Below, piece after piece: positions 29,019 through 37,946 of a stretch of DNA of 64,000 bases; position 1 is the stretch's first letter, and every line of letters begins with the position of its first letter. Source of the stretch: Rhodovulum steppense. GTDB taxonomy: Bacteria; Pseudomonadota; Alphaproteobacteria; Rhodobacterales; Rhodobacteraceae. The DNA is taken from positions 58,720 through 122,719 of the forward strand of contig NZ_SLVM01000010.1 of the NCBI RefSeq assembly GCF_004339675.1, read 5' to 3'. The translations under genes and the position numbers were made by a program. Below the pieces are notes generated by a model. That model ran no database searches, was not told the origin of the DNA, and saw only the letters and a program-made list of their open reading frames with translations.

Positions 29019-30004
29019 ATCCAGATCCTCACTTCGCCACGCGCGCCGTTATACGGCCCGCCCGACGTGCGCCGCCCCGCGCCACCGCCGGGCGCGACTC
29101 CGCCCTCGTTGAGGTTGCCGCCCCGCCCGGCGAATGCGGATAGGCCACCCCCATCGGTCCCGCGCGCCCCACCGGCCCCGCCCCACCAGCTATGCTTCCT
29201 GCCCTCATCCGCCGGATCGGAATATCCGCCGCAGTGATAGGCGTTCCAGCCACCGCCCAAGCCGCGCGCAAACATCCCCCCTGGAGTGGCTGGCTGCGAG
29301 GAGCCCGAGGCCATCGCCCCAGCGCCGTAGCCCGTCAAAAGCGATCCGAAAGTGGTGTCGCCTGCGCTGCCCGCAGGGTTGTTGTCTGTGCGCCCAACGC
29401 CACCAGCGGCTATCAATATGCTGACCGTACCGGGAAGCTCCGCCGCACGGAAAATCCCTATCGCACACGCGCCGCCACCTCCCGGAGTATAGCCGCTGCT
29501 GCCGCCACCCGCACCGATCGCGTGCACCCGCACCAACCGATTATCGTGCAACCCGCCCGGCTTGGTCCACGTCCCGGACACTTCGAACTGCCAGTAGAAG
29601 GAGCCCGCGTCGGCTGACGCACCGGCCAACAACGGGCTCTGCACCCGGAATGCCCCGCCGACATATTCCAGCGTGCTGCGCAGCCCCGCGCTGACGGAGC
29701 CCGGGAGAAGCGTCGCGCCTTCGGCATCCAGCACCGGCACCGGCGGCAGCCCCCCGATCGACAGCGTCATGCCGCCCGTGTTGACCGACGCCCAGCTGAT
29801 CCCGAACCGCATGCCGTCGATCAGCCCGCTGGCCCCCAGCGGCGGCTCCAGCGTGGCCGTGATGGTGTTCACCCCCGCCACCCCCGTCAGCGGGAAGCAG
29901 CTGGCGCGGTACAGCGCCGCCATGTGCATCGCGTATTGATCCAGGAAGCTCGGGCCGGGAATCGGTCCGGCCGAAGACCCGGAGAAGATGTCGCGCGTTC
30001 CCAT
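29015..30004 (-). CDS. Glycine-rich tail fibre / receptor-binding protein
   Basis: This 329-residue protein has an N-terminal virion-binding part (about 1-130), a beta domain (FYWQFEVSGTWTKPG) and a C-terminal glycine-rich receptor-binding part (VHAIGAGGGSSGYTPGGGG onward) that ends GARGEVRIWI. Polyglycine-loop tips of this style are known from phage adhesins. The ATG at 30004 overlaps the J-like gene stop (TGATG); an in-frame ATG at 30013 is an alternative. It is one of two such fibres in the phage. Confidence 0.7.
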   Translation of the reverse strand: MGTRDIFSGSSAGPIPGPSFLDQYAMHMAALYRASCFPLTGVAGVNTITATLEPPLGASGLIDGMRFGISWASVNTGGMTLSIGGLPPVPVLDAEGATLLPGSVSAGLRSTLEYVGGAFRVQSPLLAGASADAGSFYWQFEVSGTWTKPGGLHDNRLVRVHAIGAGGGSSGYTPGGGGACAIGIFRAAELPGTVSILIAAGGVGRTDNNPAGSAGDTTFGSLLTGYGAGAMASGSSQPATPGGMFARGLGGGWNAYHCGGYSDPADEGRKHSWWGGAGGARGTDGGGLSAFAGRGGNLNEGGVAPGGGAGRRTSGGPYNGARGEVRIWI

Positions 30005-32652
30005 CAGGCCCACAGCTCCTTTCCTTCGTCGACCAGCGTCAGGCTGGCCATGAAATCCGCCCGTGGCTCGACCGCGAAGACCACCGCACGCAGCATCTCG
30101 CGCCCCAGATCGCCCACCGCGACCAGCACGTCCTCTGCGATCCCGGCGGCCGGTATCGGCGGGTCGAACTCCAGGACATCCGTTTCGCCGGTGCCGCCCG
30201 CGACGGCATGCACGGTGACCGTGCCGGTTGTGCGCCGGATCGCGGCCCCGGTGCGCCGGCCGATGGCCCGCATGTCCGTGACAGCCAGCATGTCCGTGAC
30301 AGCCAGCAGGTCGGGCTCGTTCGAGACGGGCACAGGGTTGTCCAGGCGGATCGCGGCGACATTGCCCCCGTCGAGGGCCACATCCATCACCCGACCGGCC
30401 CCGGCCTGCGCCGAGAGCGTGTCATGCACGACACCGACCAGGTCGCCGCGCCTGCAGACGATTGCCTCGGCCGGTGCCGAGAGCGTGTAATAGACCCCGC
30501 GCATGTCGGCCTGGGCGAGGTCGTATTTCGCGCGCTTGCGCACCTCGGCCTCGGTGACCAGCCCGGCGTACCGCACCTGTTCGACCAGCCCGGAATCGTC
30601 GCTGTAGCCGGGCCGCATCACCATGATCTGGCGGGTGTCATGGTCCCGCTCGGCGTCAGAAAAGCTGACGCGGAACCCGTGCGGCAGGCGCGGGAAAGCC
30701 TTCGTCCACTCGAAGCCCGAGGAATTCCGGGGCGTGAAGATCTGGACGGGGGCCTCGGCCGAGCGGTCCAGGTCGCGCGCAACGCCCCAGCGTTCGGACA
30801 TGCGGGGCTTGGCATAGCCACAGCCTGCGACGATCTCGGCCGCTTCCATGACGGTTTGCCCGTCGAAGATCGCGTTGCAACGGTAGCCCAGATCGTCGCA
30901 GGCCGCGCGCCACTGGACGAGGTCGTCATCGTCGATGATGTCGGCCGGAACCGGGTCCAGGTTTTGCGCGCCGGTCCAGATCGCCCGAAGGTGCGGGGCG
31001 GGGTTGTCGGTCACCGTCCAGTCGGCCCAGGCGTAGCCGTTCCAGTCGCGCACATAGCCGCCCGCCCGGCAACTGAGCGACTCGAGATTGCGGTTGCGTG
31101 CGCGCACCGCCACGATGGCCAGGGCATCGGTGGGCAGCGGGTGCTCGTTCCAGACCGAGACCGAGCGCACCAGCTGCAGCGTATCCATGACGCCGTTCCG
31201 GTTGTAGACGATCTTCCCGGGCGTCCCCCTGACGCCCCAGAAATCCCACACCGACCCGTCCACCGTGTAGCCCGCGGCCGAGAAGGTCGATGCCCGGAAG
31301 GCCGCCCCGCGGCGGATCTCGATCTGGTAGCGCCCCTTCGGGAACACGGCAGGATCGAGCATGATCCGTGCCTCGTAGCGCGACATGATCACATGCCGGA
31401 CGCCGGTGCCGCCGATATTGCCGGCATCGAGCCACGGATCGCCCGCGCCCGCGAAATACGGATGCGCTGCCCAGTCGTCCGAGGCGGGCGCAACCGTCTG
31501 GCCCGGCGCCGTCACGCGGGCATGGACCCAGCCTTCGCCGGGCGAGGCGCCAGGCGAGGTCGTGGCGTCATCGGCCCAGATCAGTCGGATCGTGCTGCGC
31601 ATCTGCCGGACATCCGAGCCCTGGAAATGCAGTTCGGGCAGCTCGATCCAGTTCTCGGTGCCGAGCCGCCGCATCCGGAGCCGCAGGGGCACGCGCAGGG
31701 CCAGCCCATCGTCGCCGTTGCGATGCAGCCCGCCCGGGAACACCAGGTGCAGCCAGTGTTCGTCCGGCGCATCGCGCGTGGCGAATGCCACGGCCTGCGG
31801 CAACGCACTGGCCGTATCGCCGGTGGCGCTGTCCAGCGTCAGCCCGTCGTCGCCCACCTGGTGACCACGCAGTTCGGTCTGCAGCGCCTCGGTCCGGGCC
31901 TGGCGACGCAGCAGGGATATGCGCGAGTCCCCCGGCCAGCCTTCGCGCACCTCGTAATCCACACCGCTGAGCGTGCCGATTGCGGCGGTTCCGACGCGGA
32001 TATCCTCGATCCGATGCGGCCCGGCGAGCACGAATGCCGCTTCGACCACCTCGTCGGGGCCGTCGAAATAGACCAGCGGTTCGGCGGCCAGCGGCGGAAA
32101 GACCTTCATCTCGCCGACGACCCGCGGGACAGGGGCGTTCGCCTCCAGCAGGTTGCCCGCCGCACCGGCATCGCCCGGATTGCGCGTCTTGCGTTGCTGC
32201 TGGCGCGCCATGGGCGTCGACACCAGCGACGACAGCAGCAGCGACCCGGCATAGCTGACGCCCGCTGCGAGAAGCGTTGCGCTGGGGCTGCCCGCGGCGA
32301 ACAGTCCCCCGGCGGTCTTCAACCCGCCCGCCGCGATCCAGCCCGTGGCGGCCATCAGCGCGAAGCTCGCCACCACGGCAAAGACGTTCTTGCCGTCCCG
32401 CCCCCCGCCCATTGGCGCCGCATGGAAGGTCACCTCGACCGGCCGGCCATTGGCCTGCGCCTTGGGCCGCACCAGCGCCCAGGCCGCGCGCGGGACCGGG
32501 TGGCCGTTGATGCAGATGATCCCGCGCTCGCTGAAATCCTCAGGCAGACCGCGCATGCGCCCGACCATCTCGAGCAGGCTCAGGCCCTCGGGCAGCCAGG
32601 CGACCTGCGGCTCGAAGGCGAAGGGCGGGCGGTGAACGGCCAGAACGGTCAT
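30004..32652 (-). CDS. Host-specificity tip protein J-like
   Basis: This 882-residue protein follows the NlpC/P60 gene and precedes the fibres, the place of lambda J/tip attachment proteins. It starts with a ubiquitin-like beta-grasp region (PEGLSLLEMVGRM, GIICINGHPVPRAAW), then a hydrophobic segment (about residues 95-150). The conserved J features RVVGEMKVFPP, VDYEVREGWPG and a phage tail-protein domain follow. Near the C-terminus a six-residue tandem duplication, AVTDML-AVTDMR, is visible. Confidence 0.8.
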   Translation of the reverse strand: MTVLAVHRPPFAFEPQVAWLPEGLSLLEMVGRMRGLPEDFSERGIICINGHPVPRAAWALVRPKAQANGRPVEVTFHAAPMGGGRDGKNVFAVVASFALMAATGWIAAGGLKTAGGLFAAGSPSATLLAAGVSYAGSLLLSSLVSTPMARQQQRKTRNPGDAGAAGNLLEANAPVPRVVGEMKVFPPLAAEPLVYFDGPDEVVEAAFVLAGPHRIEDIRVGTAAIGTLSGVDYEVREGWPGDSRISLLRRQARTEALQTELRGHQVGDDGLTLDSATGDTASALPQAVAFATRDAPDEHWLHLVFPGGLHRNGDDGLALRVPLRLRMRRLGTENWIELPELHFQGSDVRQMRSTIRLIWADDATTSPGASPGEGWVHARVTAPGQTVAPASDDWAAHPYFAGAGDPWLDAGNIGGTGVRHVIMSRYEARIMLDPAVFPKGRYQIEIRRGAAFRASTFSAAGYTVDGSVWDFWGVRGTPGKIVYNRNGVMDTLQLVRSVSVWNEHPLPTDALAIVAVRARNRNLESLSCRAGGYVRDWNGYAWADWTVTDNPAPHLRAIWTGAQNLDPVPADIIDDDDLVQWRAACDDLGYRCNAIFDGQTVMEAAEIVAGCGYAKPRMSERWGVARDLDRSAEAPVQIFTPRNSSGFEWTKAFPRLPHGFRVSFSDAERDHDTRQIMVMRPGYSDDSGLVEQVRYAGLVTEAEVRKRAKYDLAQADMRGVYYTLSAPAEAIVCRRGDLVGVVHDTLSAQAGAGRVMDVALDGGNVAAIRLDNPVPVSNEPDLLAVTDMLAVTDMRAIGRRTGAAIRRTTGTVTVHAVAGGTGETDVLEFDPPIPAAGIAEDVLVAVGDLGREMLRAVVFAVEPRADFMASLTLVDEGKELWA

Positions 32653-33050
32653 TTCCGGTACCTCCGGAAGCCCATGACCCGCCCGGCGACCGACAGATGC
32701 GACCGCGGCACCACAACCGAGCCCGTCGCGGCCTCGGTATGCAGGAGCCTGTCGGCATCGACGGCGATGCCGACATGCGCGACGGATCGGGAATCGCCCC
32801 GCGCCCGCATCAGCACGACGTCGAATGCCGCCGGGATGTCCACGACCTCCCAGCACGGATCGGCCTGCCCGGCCCCGATCGCGCGCGCCACGCGGACCAG
32901 GTCGCGCGCGCTGATCTCGCCATAGGAGGGCAGCTCGACCCCGAGGCATTCGGCATGGACCAGCCGCACCAGACCCCAGCAATCGCAGGCGCACCGCCCG
33001 CGCCCGCCGTCCTCGAACGGGATCCCGACATATCCTGCCCACCAGCTCAT
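32649..33050 (-). CDS. NlpC/P60 family tail-tip peptidase
   Basis: This 133-residue protein carries the NlpC/P60 catalytic cysteine C24 (CDCWGL) and histidine H92 (VAHVGI). In siphoviral and GTA tails such proteins (lambda K-like) cleave peptidoglycan peptides during DNA entry. It overlaps both neighbours by ATGA. The N-terminal WWAGYVGIPFEDGGRG is typical of the GTA/RcapMu version. Confidence 0.88.
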   Translation of the reverse strand: MSWWAGYVGIPFEDGGRGRCACDCWGLVRLVHAECLGVELPSYGEISARDLVRVARAIGAGQADPCWEVVDIPAAFDVVLMRARGDSRSVAHVGIAVDADRLLHTEAATGSVVVPRSHLSVAGRVMGFRRYRK

Positions 33051-33553
33051 CGGAACAGCCCCGGGCAGCGCGAAGCCGTGGCTGACACGCCCGGCCACGG
33101 CTCCTGCGCATAGTCGCGCAGCATCACCGTCCCCGTCACCTCGATCGGCTGGCCGGTTACGTCGATCAGCTCGAAATGTCGCATGGCGTAAATCGGTGTC
33201 GCGGTCCCGATTTCGGTGCGGGGCACGGCGGTCAGGTCGAAATCGGCCGATGACAGCAGCTCGACCCGTATCCGCGCCCGGCCGGGCAGCCTGCGCACCG
33301 CCTCGCCCAGGACGCGGTCGACATTCTTCACGCGCAGCTCGGCCGTCGGCGCGGCATCGTTGTCCGAGGCCAGCCTGAAACCGAACGGAACGCCCTGGAA
33401 GACATGCCCGCGCCACACATAGTCGAGCACATCGCTGACGGCCAATATCGGTTCGGGCAGGTTCTCGTGCTCGATCGTCAGGAACGCGAGCAGGGCGTCA
33501 GGAATCGACGAGCGTTCGAGGGTTTCGCGGATGGTCGCGGGGATCGGTCTCAT
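33047..33553 (-). CDS. DUF1833-type tail protein
   Basis: This 168-residue protein resembles DUF1833 phage tail proteins, lambda L-like in position, with LLAFLTIEHENLPEPI near the start and FELIDVTGQPIEVTGTV later. It sits between the distal tail gene and the NlpC/P60 gene in the order found in siphoviral tails. Function is structural by inference. Confidence 0.7.
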   Translation of the reverse strand: MRPIPATIRETLERSSIPDALLAFLTIEHENLPEPILAVSDVLDYVWRGHVFQGVPFGFRLASDNDAAPTAELRVKNVDRVLGEAVRRLPGRARIRVELLSSADFDLTAVPRTEIGTATPIYAMRHFELIDVTGQPIEVTGTVMLRDYAQEPWPGVSATASRCPGLFR

Positions 33554-33557
33554 GGCG

Positions 33558-33932
33558 TCACCCCGGCAACCGGATCAGCGTCAGCGACAGGTCGAAATGG
33601 CGCCCGCCGCTTGCGATGATCGACCAGGCACGATCCTGTGCCGCCCCGAAGATCCAGCGGGCCTCGTCGTGCAGGACCGGGTCGATCCACAGAAACGGCA
33701 ACGTTCCGCGACGCAGGTCCACCCCCCAAAAGGCGTAGAAGATCTGCACCTGAGCGCGGGTCAGCATCGGAAACGTACCGTTCCACTCCCAGGTATCGGC
33801 CGTGGTACGCGCTGCCAGCAAAGGGGGCCCCACGTCCGGCTCGAAAACGGCGCGATCCTCGCGCGGTCCGCCGCTCCAGGAGCGGCGCTCGGGGGCCTGG
33901 GGCAGGTCGACGGGCCAGAGGGGCAGAGCCAT
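33558..33932 (-). CDS. Distal tail protein (lambda M-like position)
   Basis: This 124-residue beta-rich protein lies between the tape measure and DUF1833 genes. It contains aromatic-rich strands (TWEWNGTFPML, FYAFWGVDLRRG, LPFLWIDPV). By position it corresponds to lambda M or a small distal-tail protein. No motif gives a firmer call. Confidence 0.55.
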   Translation of the reverse strand: MALPLWPVDLPQAPERRSWSGGPREDRAVFEPDVGPPLLAARTTADTWEWNGTFPMLTRAQVQIFYAFWGVDLRRGTLPFLWIDPVLHDEARWIFGAAQDRAWSIIASGGRHFDLSLTLIRLPG

Positions 33933-33935
33933 CCC

Positions 33936-36104
33936 TTACCTCCGCACCGGTTCGGGCGCGACGCCGTGCCGGGACCGCGCGGCCTTGTCATAGCGCCCGC
34001 GCGCCCATTGCCGTCCGACGACCACCTCGATCAGCTCTTCGCCGTTCGGTCCCGTTCGGCGTTCGGTTGTGGCCGGATCGGTGCCGTAGTTGTTCACCTG
34101 CACCACGGTTCCGCGTTGTCCGGCGTTGGCCGCGGTCTGCCCGGAGGCCGTTCTCAGCGCGGCCACGGGTGCCGCCCAGGCTGCCCCACCGCCAACGATA
34201 CCGCCCGCCGCGCGCCGCGGCAGCGCATGCAGCATCTGGCCGGTCCGGTCGGAATTGATCGCCTCGAGCAGCGGACGATACCGCGCGGTAGAGGCGGCAT
34301 TGACCATGTACTCGCCATCCGAGGCCAACATCAGGATACTGTCCGAGGTGGACGTGCCGGGCCCGGAGATCGGGCCACCCCCGGCACGCGAGACCAGCGG
34401 CACCGCGCCGCTGGCCCCGAAGACGGACGGAAACCAGGTGGCCATTTGCTGGAAGAGCGCCATCTTGGCGAGTTGGGCGGCCAGGTCCTGCGCCGCCCGT
34501 TTCGGATCGTCGAAGATGCCGTCGAATGCCTGACGGATGGCGGCCGCGGCATCCTTTCCCAACTGGCCAAGCTCCGTGTAATCCTCCTTCAGCTTGTCGA
34601 GCGCGCGCCCCTTGACGTCTTCGGTGACGATGGATGGGAAGAGACGGTGCAGGTCGTTGATGCGCTTGACCTCGGCGGCGTATTGCTCGGCCGCCGTCCG
34701 GGTCTGGTCGTAAAGGCGCTGTGCGTCGGCGAGTCCGAGATCGACCCCGCTCGATCCGCCACCACCGCCGGACCGGGCCGGACGATCCCGCTCGCGCGCG
34801 GCCTCGCGCTCCTGGTCGAGCTGGCGGTCGAGCGCATCGCCGTATCGCGCAACGCCGCGCTCGAACTCGATGACCTGGCGCTCGAACCAGTTGGCACCCT
34901 GCGCCCGGGCGTCGAACTCGGCCTCGCGGCGGAACTCCTGGGCCGCGCGCGCCGCCTCCCGCACGCTCTTGCCGGCCTGCAGTGCCTGCAGCTCCGCCTG
35001 TTTCGAGGCATTGCTCAGGGCGGTGCCGCCCAGGCTCGACAGCGAGGCCAGGATGGCATCGACCTCGGACCTGACACCGGCCATCGCCGAGGCCCAGGCG
35101 TCCGTCTGTCCGATCGCACCGCTTGTCGCGGCGGCCGCGGCCCGCAGCGCCTCTTCAGCCCTCAGCGTCTCGGAATAGAACTCGGCCTGCTCTCGCGTCA
35201 TGTTCTCGACGCCGCCGGTCGCCCCGAGAATGGCGGCCTGCATCCTGTCGATCGCGGCGATCTGTGCCTCGATCGTGTCGGCCTCGCCGATCCGCCGCAT
35301 CAGCGCCTGCATCTGGGCGAGCTGGCCCAGCGACAGTCCGAACAGGTCTTGCAGCTGCCGGGCGCCGGTCTTCAGGAAGCCGTCGCGCTCGAACACGTCC
35401 GAGAGGGTCTTGGCCGCCTCGGCCGCATCGAGCGCCAGCTGGCGCAGGCGGAGATCCTGCAACTCGCGATTCATCCGGATGATGTCCGGGGTGACGTCGC
35501 CGAACTGCTTGAACAGCTTGTCCAGACCGCCCTGATCGACGGCGTCCCGCCAGGACTTGGTCGTGTCGGCCAGGCGGTCGACCGCGTCGGCCAGCGACAG
35601 TGCCTCGTCGCGCGCGCCTGTCATCCACTGCACCAGCGCCGCGCCGGCGGCGATCGTGCCGATGGTGACCAGGTTGACCGGGCTCAGCACCTGCACGAAT
35701 GCGGCCCCGAGCGCCCTGACAGCACCGGCCGCCCCCATCGGGCCCAGGATCTGGGCGACCTGCGTGCCTTGCTGCATGGCCAGCATCAGGGGCGATTGCC
35801 CGGCGCTGAGCATCACGCCGATATCGTTGAACTGGTAGCCCAGGTTTGCGACCTGTCCGGCACTGAGCGCGCTGGCCTGGCCGATCTGCTTCACCGCGCC
35901 CGCCCCGGTCTGGGTGGCGACGGCCGCCGCACGCGCTGCGGCCGAACTGGATTCGATGGCCTGCGAATAGTGGCGGGCCGCCTCGGCCGAGCCGCGCGCC
36001 TCTCCAGCAACGGCGGCCAGGTCGCGCTTCACATCGTTGGCGGCCGCCTTGACCTGGTCGGCCTTGGCCGTGAAGAAGATGGAATAGACCAGCTTCTCAG
36101 CCAT
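33936..36104 (-). CDS. Tail tape measure protein
   Basis: This 722-residue protein is rich in alanine-containing helices and coiled coil, with a hydrophobic stretch (about residues 140-162). The PhageMin-type feature LGYQFNDIGVMLSAGQ is near the N-terminus and a glycine/tryptophan-rich patch near 600. It follows the frameshifted chaperone gene, as in lambda. The known proportionality of tape length to tail length would predict a tail of roughly 100 nm. Confidence 0.88.
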   Translation of the reverse strand: MAEKLVYSIFFTAKADQVKAAANDVKRDLAAVAGEARGSAEAARHYSQAIESSSAAARAAAVATQTGAGAVKQIGQASALSAGQVANLGYQFNDIGVMLSAGQSPLMLAMQQGTQVAQILGPMGAAGAVRALGAAFVQVLSPVNLVTIGTIAAGAALVQWMTGARDEALSLADAVDRLADTTKSWRDAVDQGGLDKLFKQFGDVTPDIIRMNRELQDLRLRQLALDAAEAAKTLSDVFERDGFLKTGARQLQDLFGLSLGQLAQMQALMRRIGEADTIEAQIAAIDRMQAAILGATGGVENMTREQAEFYSETLRAEEALRAAAAATSGAIGQTDAWASAMAGVRSEVDAILASLSSLGGTALSNASKQAELQALQAGKSVREAARAAQEFRREAEFDARAQGANWFERQVIEFERGVARYGDALDRQLDQEREAARERDRPARSGGGGGSSGVDLGLADAQRLYDQTRTAAEQYAAEVKRINDLHRLFPSIVTEDVKGRALDKLKEDYTELGQLGKDAAAAIRQAFDGIFDDPKRAAQDLAAQLAKMALFQQMATWFPSVFGASGAVPLVSRAGGGPISGPGTSTSDSILMLASDGEYMVNAASTARYRPLLEAINSDRTGQMLHALPRRAAGGIVGGGAAWAAPVAALRTASGQTAANAGQRGTVVQVNNYGTDPATTERRTGPNGEELIEVVVGRQWARGRYDKAARSRHGVAPEPVRR

Positions 36105-36471
36105 CGCGCGCCCCGTTCAGCACGGCCATCGCCGCGCGCTCCATGAACTGGATGTCCACGAACACGCCGGAGGGCAGGTGATGGTGACGCAGCACGATGT
36201 CGACCGCGCCATAGTCCAGCCCGAGCCAGACCGCGCCCGCCAGACCCGCGGCCAGACGCCACTGGGTCTCGCAGGCGAGAAATGCCACAACGCTGTCCCA
36301 GTTCGACTGCCACACCTCGAATTCGTCCTCTTCCGTCTCGATCCCCGTTTCGGCCAGGTCCACGCCCATCGCCGCGAAATCGCTGGCCAGATCGGCGTCG
36401 ATCGACGCGGGTCTGGCCGGGTCTGCGATCCCGAGGCGGTCGCGCGCCCAGGCGCGCGCCGCCTCCCTCAG
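36097..36471 (-). CDS. Tail assembly chaperone frameshift extension (GT part, DUF1799-like)
   Basis: This 124-residue extension has no good start of its own upstream of residue ~36; an internal ATG at 36369 exists. It is in the -1 frame relative to the upstream chaperone gene. The reading frame is open from the GGGAAAC heptamer (KLREAARAWARDRLG onwards), so a -1 ribosomal slip fuses it to the upstream product, giving 249 residues. The T part (EVWQSNWDSVVAFLACETQWR) fits DUF1799, the lambda T equivalent that helps load the tape measure. Confidence 0.82.
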   Translation of the reverse strand: MREAARAWARDRLGIADPARPASIDADLASDFAAMGVDLAETGIETEEDEFEVWQSNWDSVVAFLACETQWRLAAGLAGAVWLGLDYGAVDIVLRHHHLPSGVFVDIQFMERAAMAVLNGARDG

Positions 36472-36845
36472 TTTCCCAGACGCGCCTCCTCGCCGGCCGA
36501 GCTCTCGACAAAGGCCCGGTAAAGCGCGGTGCGGAACCAGACGTGCTGAAGCGCAGCCTCGAACGCCTCGTCGCTGAAGGCGACGGCCCCGCCCTCGTCG
36601 TCGACGACATCGTCCCAGTTCTTCACGATGCCGCGCAGTTCGGCATGTTCATGCGCGGCGCGGTCCCGATCCGTCGTGAGTGCTGCGTACTCTTCCTGCG
36701 CGGCCAGCGTCGCCTCGCGCGTGCGGGCCTCGAACTGGACCTTCAGTTCCTGCGTGACGACGGCGCCGGGCCGATCAGGATCGGGGATGCGCACCTTGAC
36801 GGGCCACCAGTAGCGCGGCGCGGTGCTGGACAGGCGAAACTTCAT
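36468..36845 (-). CDS. Tail assembly chaperone (G part)
   Basis: This 125-residue protein follows the tail tube gene and ends LGN-stop. It is acidic and helical in its C-terminal half (EHAELRGIVKNWDDVVDDEGG). In siphophages this gene makes the abundant chaperone G, and a small fraction of ribosomes slip at its end to make GT. The stop TGA (36470-36468) directly abuts the slippery heptamer. Confidence 0.82.
   Translation of the reverse strand: MKFRLSSTAPRYWWPVKVRIPDPDRPGAVVTQELKVQFEARTREATLAAQEEYAALTTDRDRAAHEHAELRGIVKNWDDVVDDEGGAVAFSDEAFEAALQHVWFRTALYRAFVESSAGEEARLGN
36471..36477 (-). promoter_or_regulatory. Programmed -1 frameshift heptamer GGGAAAC
   Basis: On the minus strand the last codons read CTG GGA AAC TGA, so the sequence G-GGA-AAC is an X-XXY-YYZ slippery heptamer. 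It differs from lambda's GGGAAAG only in the last base. The -1 frame continues without a stop for 125 codons into a DUF1799-like sequence, and the zero-frame stop lies immediately downstream. Confidence 0.85.
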
Positions 36846-36854
36846 GGCAACCTC

Positions 36855-37784
36855 TCAGCGGACGATCAGCGCGATCTCGTCCATGCCGGTCAGCGGGCAC
36901 AGCGAGAGCGGCAGCGAATAGTTGACGATGCCGTCGCGCTCGCCCTGGGTGGGCTTGCCGATCTCGACGGCAGGGGAGGCGGCCTCGACGATGTTGCCGG
37001 CCGTCTTGCCATGCACCAGCGACAGGGCATCGCGCGTCCGGGCCTGTGCCCGCTCGAACCAGTTCACGACCGACAGCGGCTGGGCGACGACAACCGCGCT
37101 GCCCGAGCTCGAGCGGTCGCCGATCATCATTTCCTCGTCGCCGATCAGGAACCGGGGCACGAGCGTGTTGCCCAGATCGAGGCTCAGGCTTTCGGCGACC
37201 GAGGACCAGCCATGCAGCGTCATCGTCGTGTTGGCCTTCGACACCGTCGCCGGCGTGGTCCAGCCCGCCATGGTCACCGCGGGCATTGCCGCCAGGTCGG
37301 TGATCGTGCCCAGCATCCCGATCATCGAGAAGCGGAAGCGCGGGATGGCCTTGGGCGCGAAGGACATCGTCCAGGTCGCGCGGCAGCCCAGCATCACATG
37401 CTGGACCTTGTCCGACACGAAGTAGAGCGAGCCCGACTCGGTGTCGTCCTCGACGATCTGGTAGGTCACCTTGACGCCGGGATCGATGATCTGGGCCATG
37501 CCCGACACCCGCAGCAGCGAGCCGTAGCGCGGCACGGTGCCCGCGGCACCGGCACCTGCGATCTCGACGTCGAACTCGATCTTGGCGTGCTGGCCCTCCA
37601 GCGTGATGCCCTGCTGGCCCATGTAGGGCAGCATCAGGTCGCGCGAGACCTCGTCCGCCTCGATCGGCGTGATGGTCACGTTGGTCGCGATGATGGCATC
37701 GGCCGCAGCCGGGGCGGCATCGACGCCGTAGCCCGACTCGATCTTGTGCAGGATGGCCAGCTTGCGGTGGCGGCGAATGGCCAT
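36855..37784 (-). CDS. Major tail tube protein
   Basis: This 309-residue beta-rich protein is conserved in form (HKIESGYGVDAAP at the start, TWTMSFAPKAIPRFRFSM, NYSLPLSLCPL near the end). It sits between the DUF2635-like gene and the assembly chaperone, where siphoviral tube proteins are encoded. It carries two tube-like sub-domains. It indicates a non-contractile tail, unlike Mu itself. Confidence 0.8.
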   Translation of the reverse strand: MAIRRHRKLAILHKIESGYGVDAAPAAADAIIATNVTITPIEADEVSRDLMLPYMGQQGITLEGQHAKIEFDVEIAGAGAAGTVPRYGSLLRVSGMAQIIDPGVKVTYQIVEDDTESGSLYFVSDKVQHVMLGCRATWTMSFAPKAIPRFRFSMIGMLGTITDLAAMPAVTMAGWTTPATVSKANTTMTLHGWSSVAESLSLDLGNTLVPRFLIGDEEMMIGDRSSSGSAVVVAQPLSVVNWFERAQARTRDALSLVHGKTAGNIVEAASPAVEIGKPTQGERDGIVNYSLPLSLCPLTGMDEIALIVR

Positions 37785-37786
37785 GG

Positions 37787-37945
37787 TCAGGTTCCTTTCC
37801 GGGGCATGCGCCGGATCGGCTGCGGCGCGTCATCGGTATTGGACGGGGCGGCAGCAGAGCCCTCCCGGCTCAGCGCGCCCGTATCGGGATCGCGGACATA
37901 GCTGCCTCCGCTTGTCGGTTTCGTCGGGTCGGTAGTCGTGCCCAT
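37787..37945 (-). CDS. DUF2635-like small protein (Mu gp38 equivalent)
   Basis: This 52-residue protein contains SYVRDPDTGALSREGSAAAPSNTD, close to the VRDPDTG…P…EG core of DUF2635 (Mu gp38). It lies one base beyond the upstream gene and two bases before the tube gene. Mu-like phages carry this small gene just before the sheath or tube gene. The function is unknown. Confidence 0.7.
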   Translation of the reverse strand: MGTTTDPTKPTSGGSYVRDPDTGALSREGSAAAPSNTDDAPQPIRRMPRKGT

Positions 37946-37946
37946 G

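Noticed and set aside
30271..30306. 18-bp tandem duplication in the J-like gene
   Set aside because: In frame and small (repeats AVTDM); likely neutral slippage, not a functional repeat array.
30208..32925. 905-residue plus-strand frame
   Set aside because: Shadow of the J-like gene; composition is the usual Arg/His/Gly bias of antisense frames.
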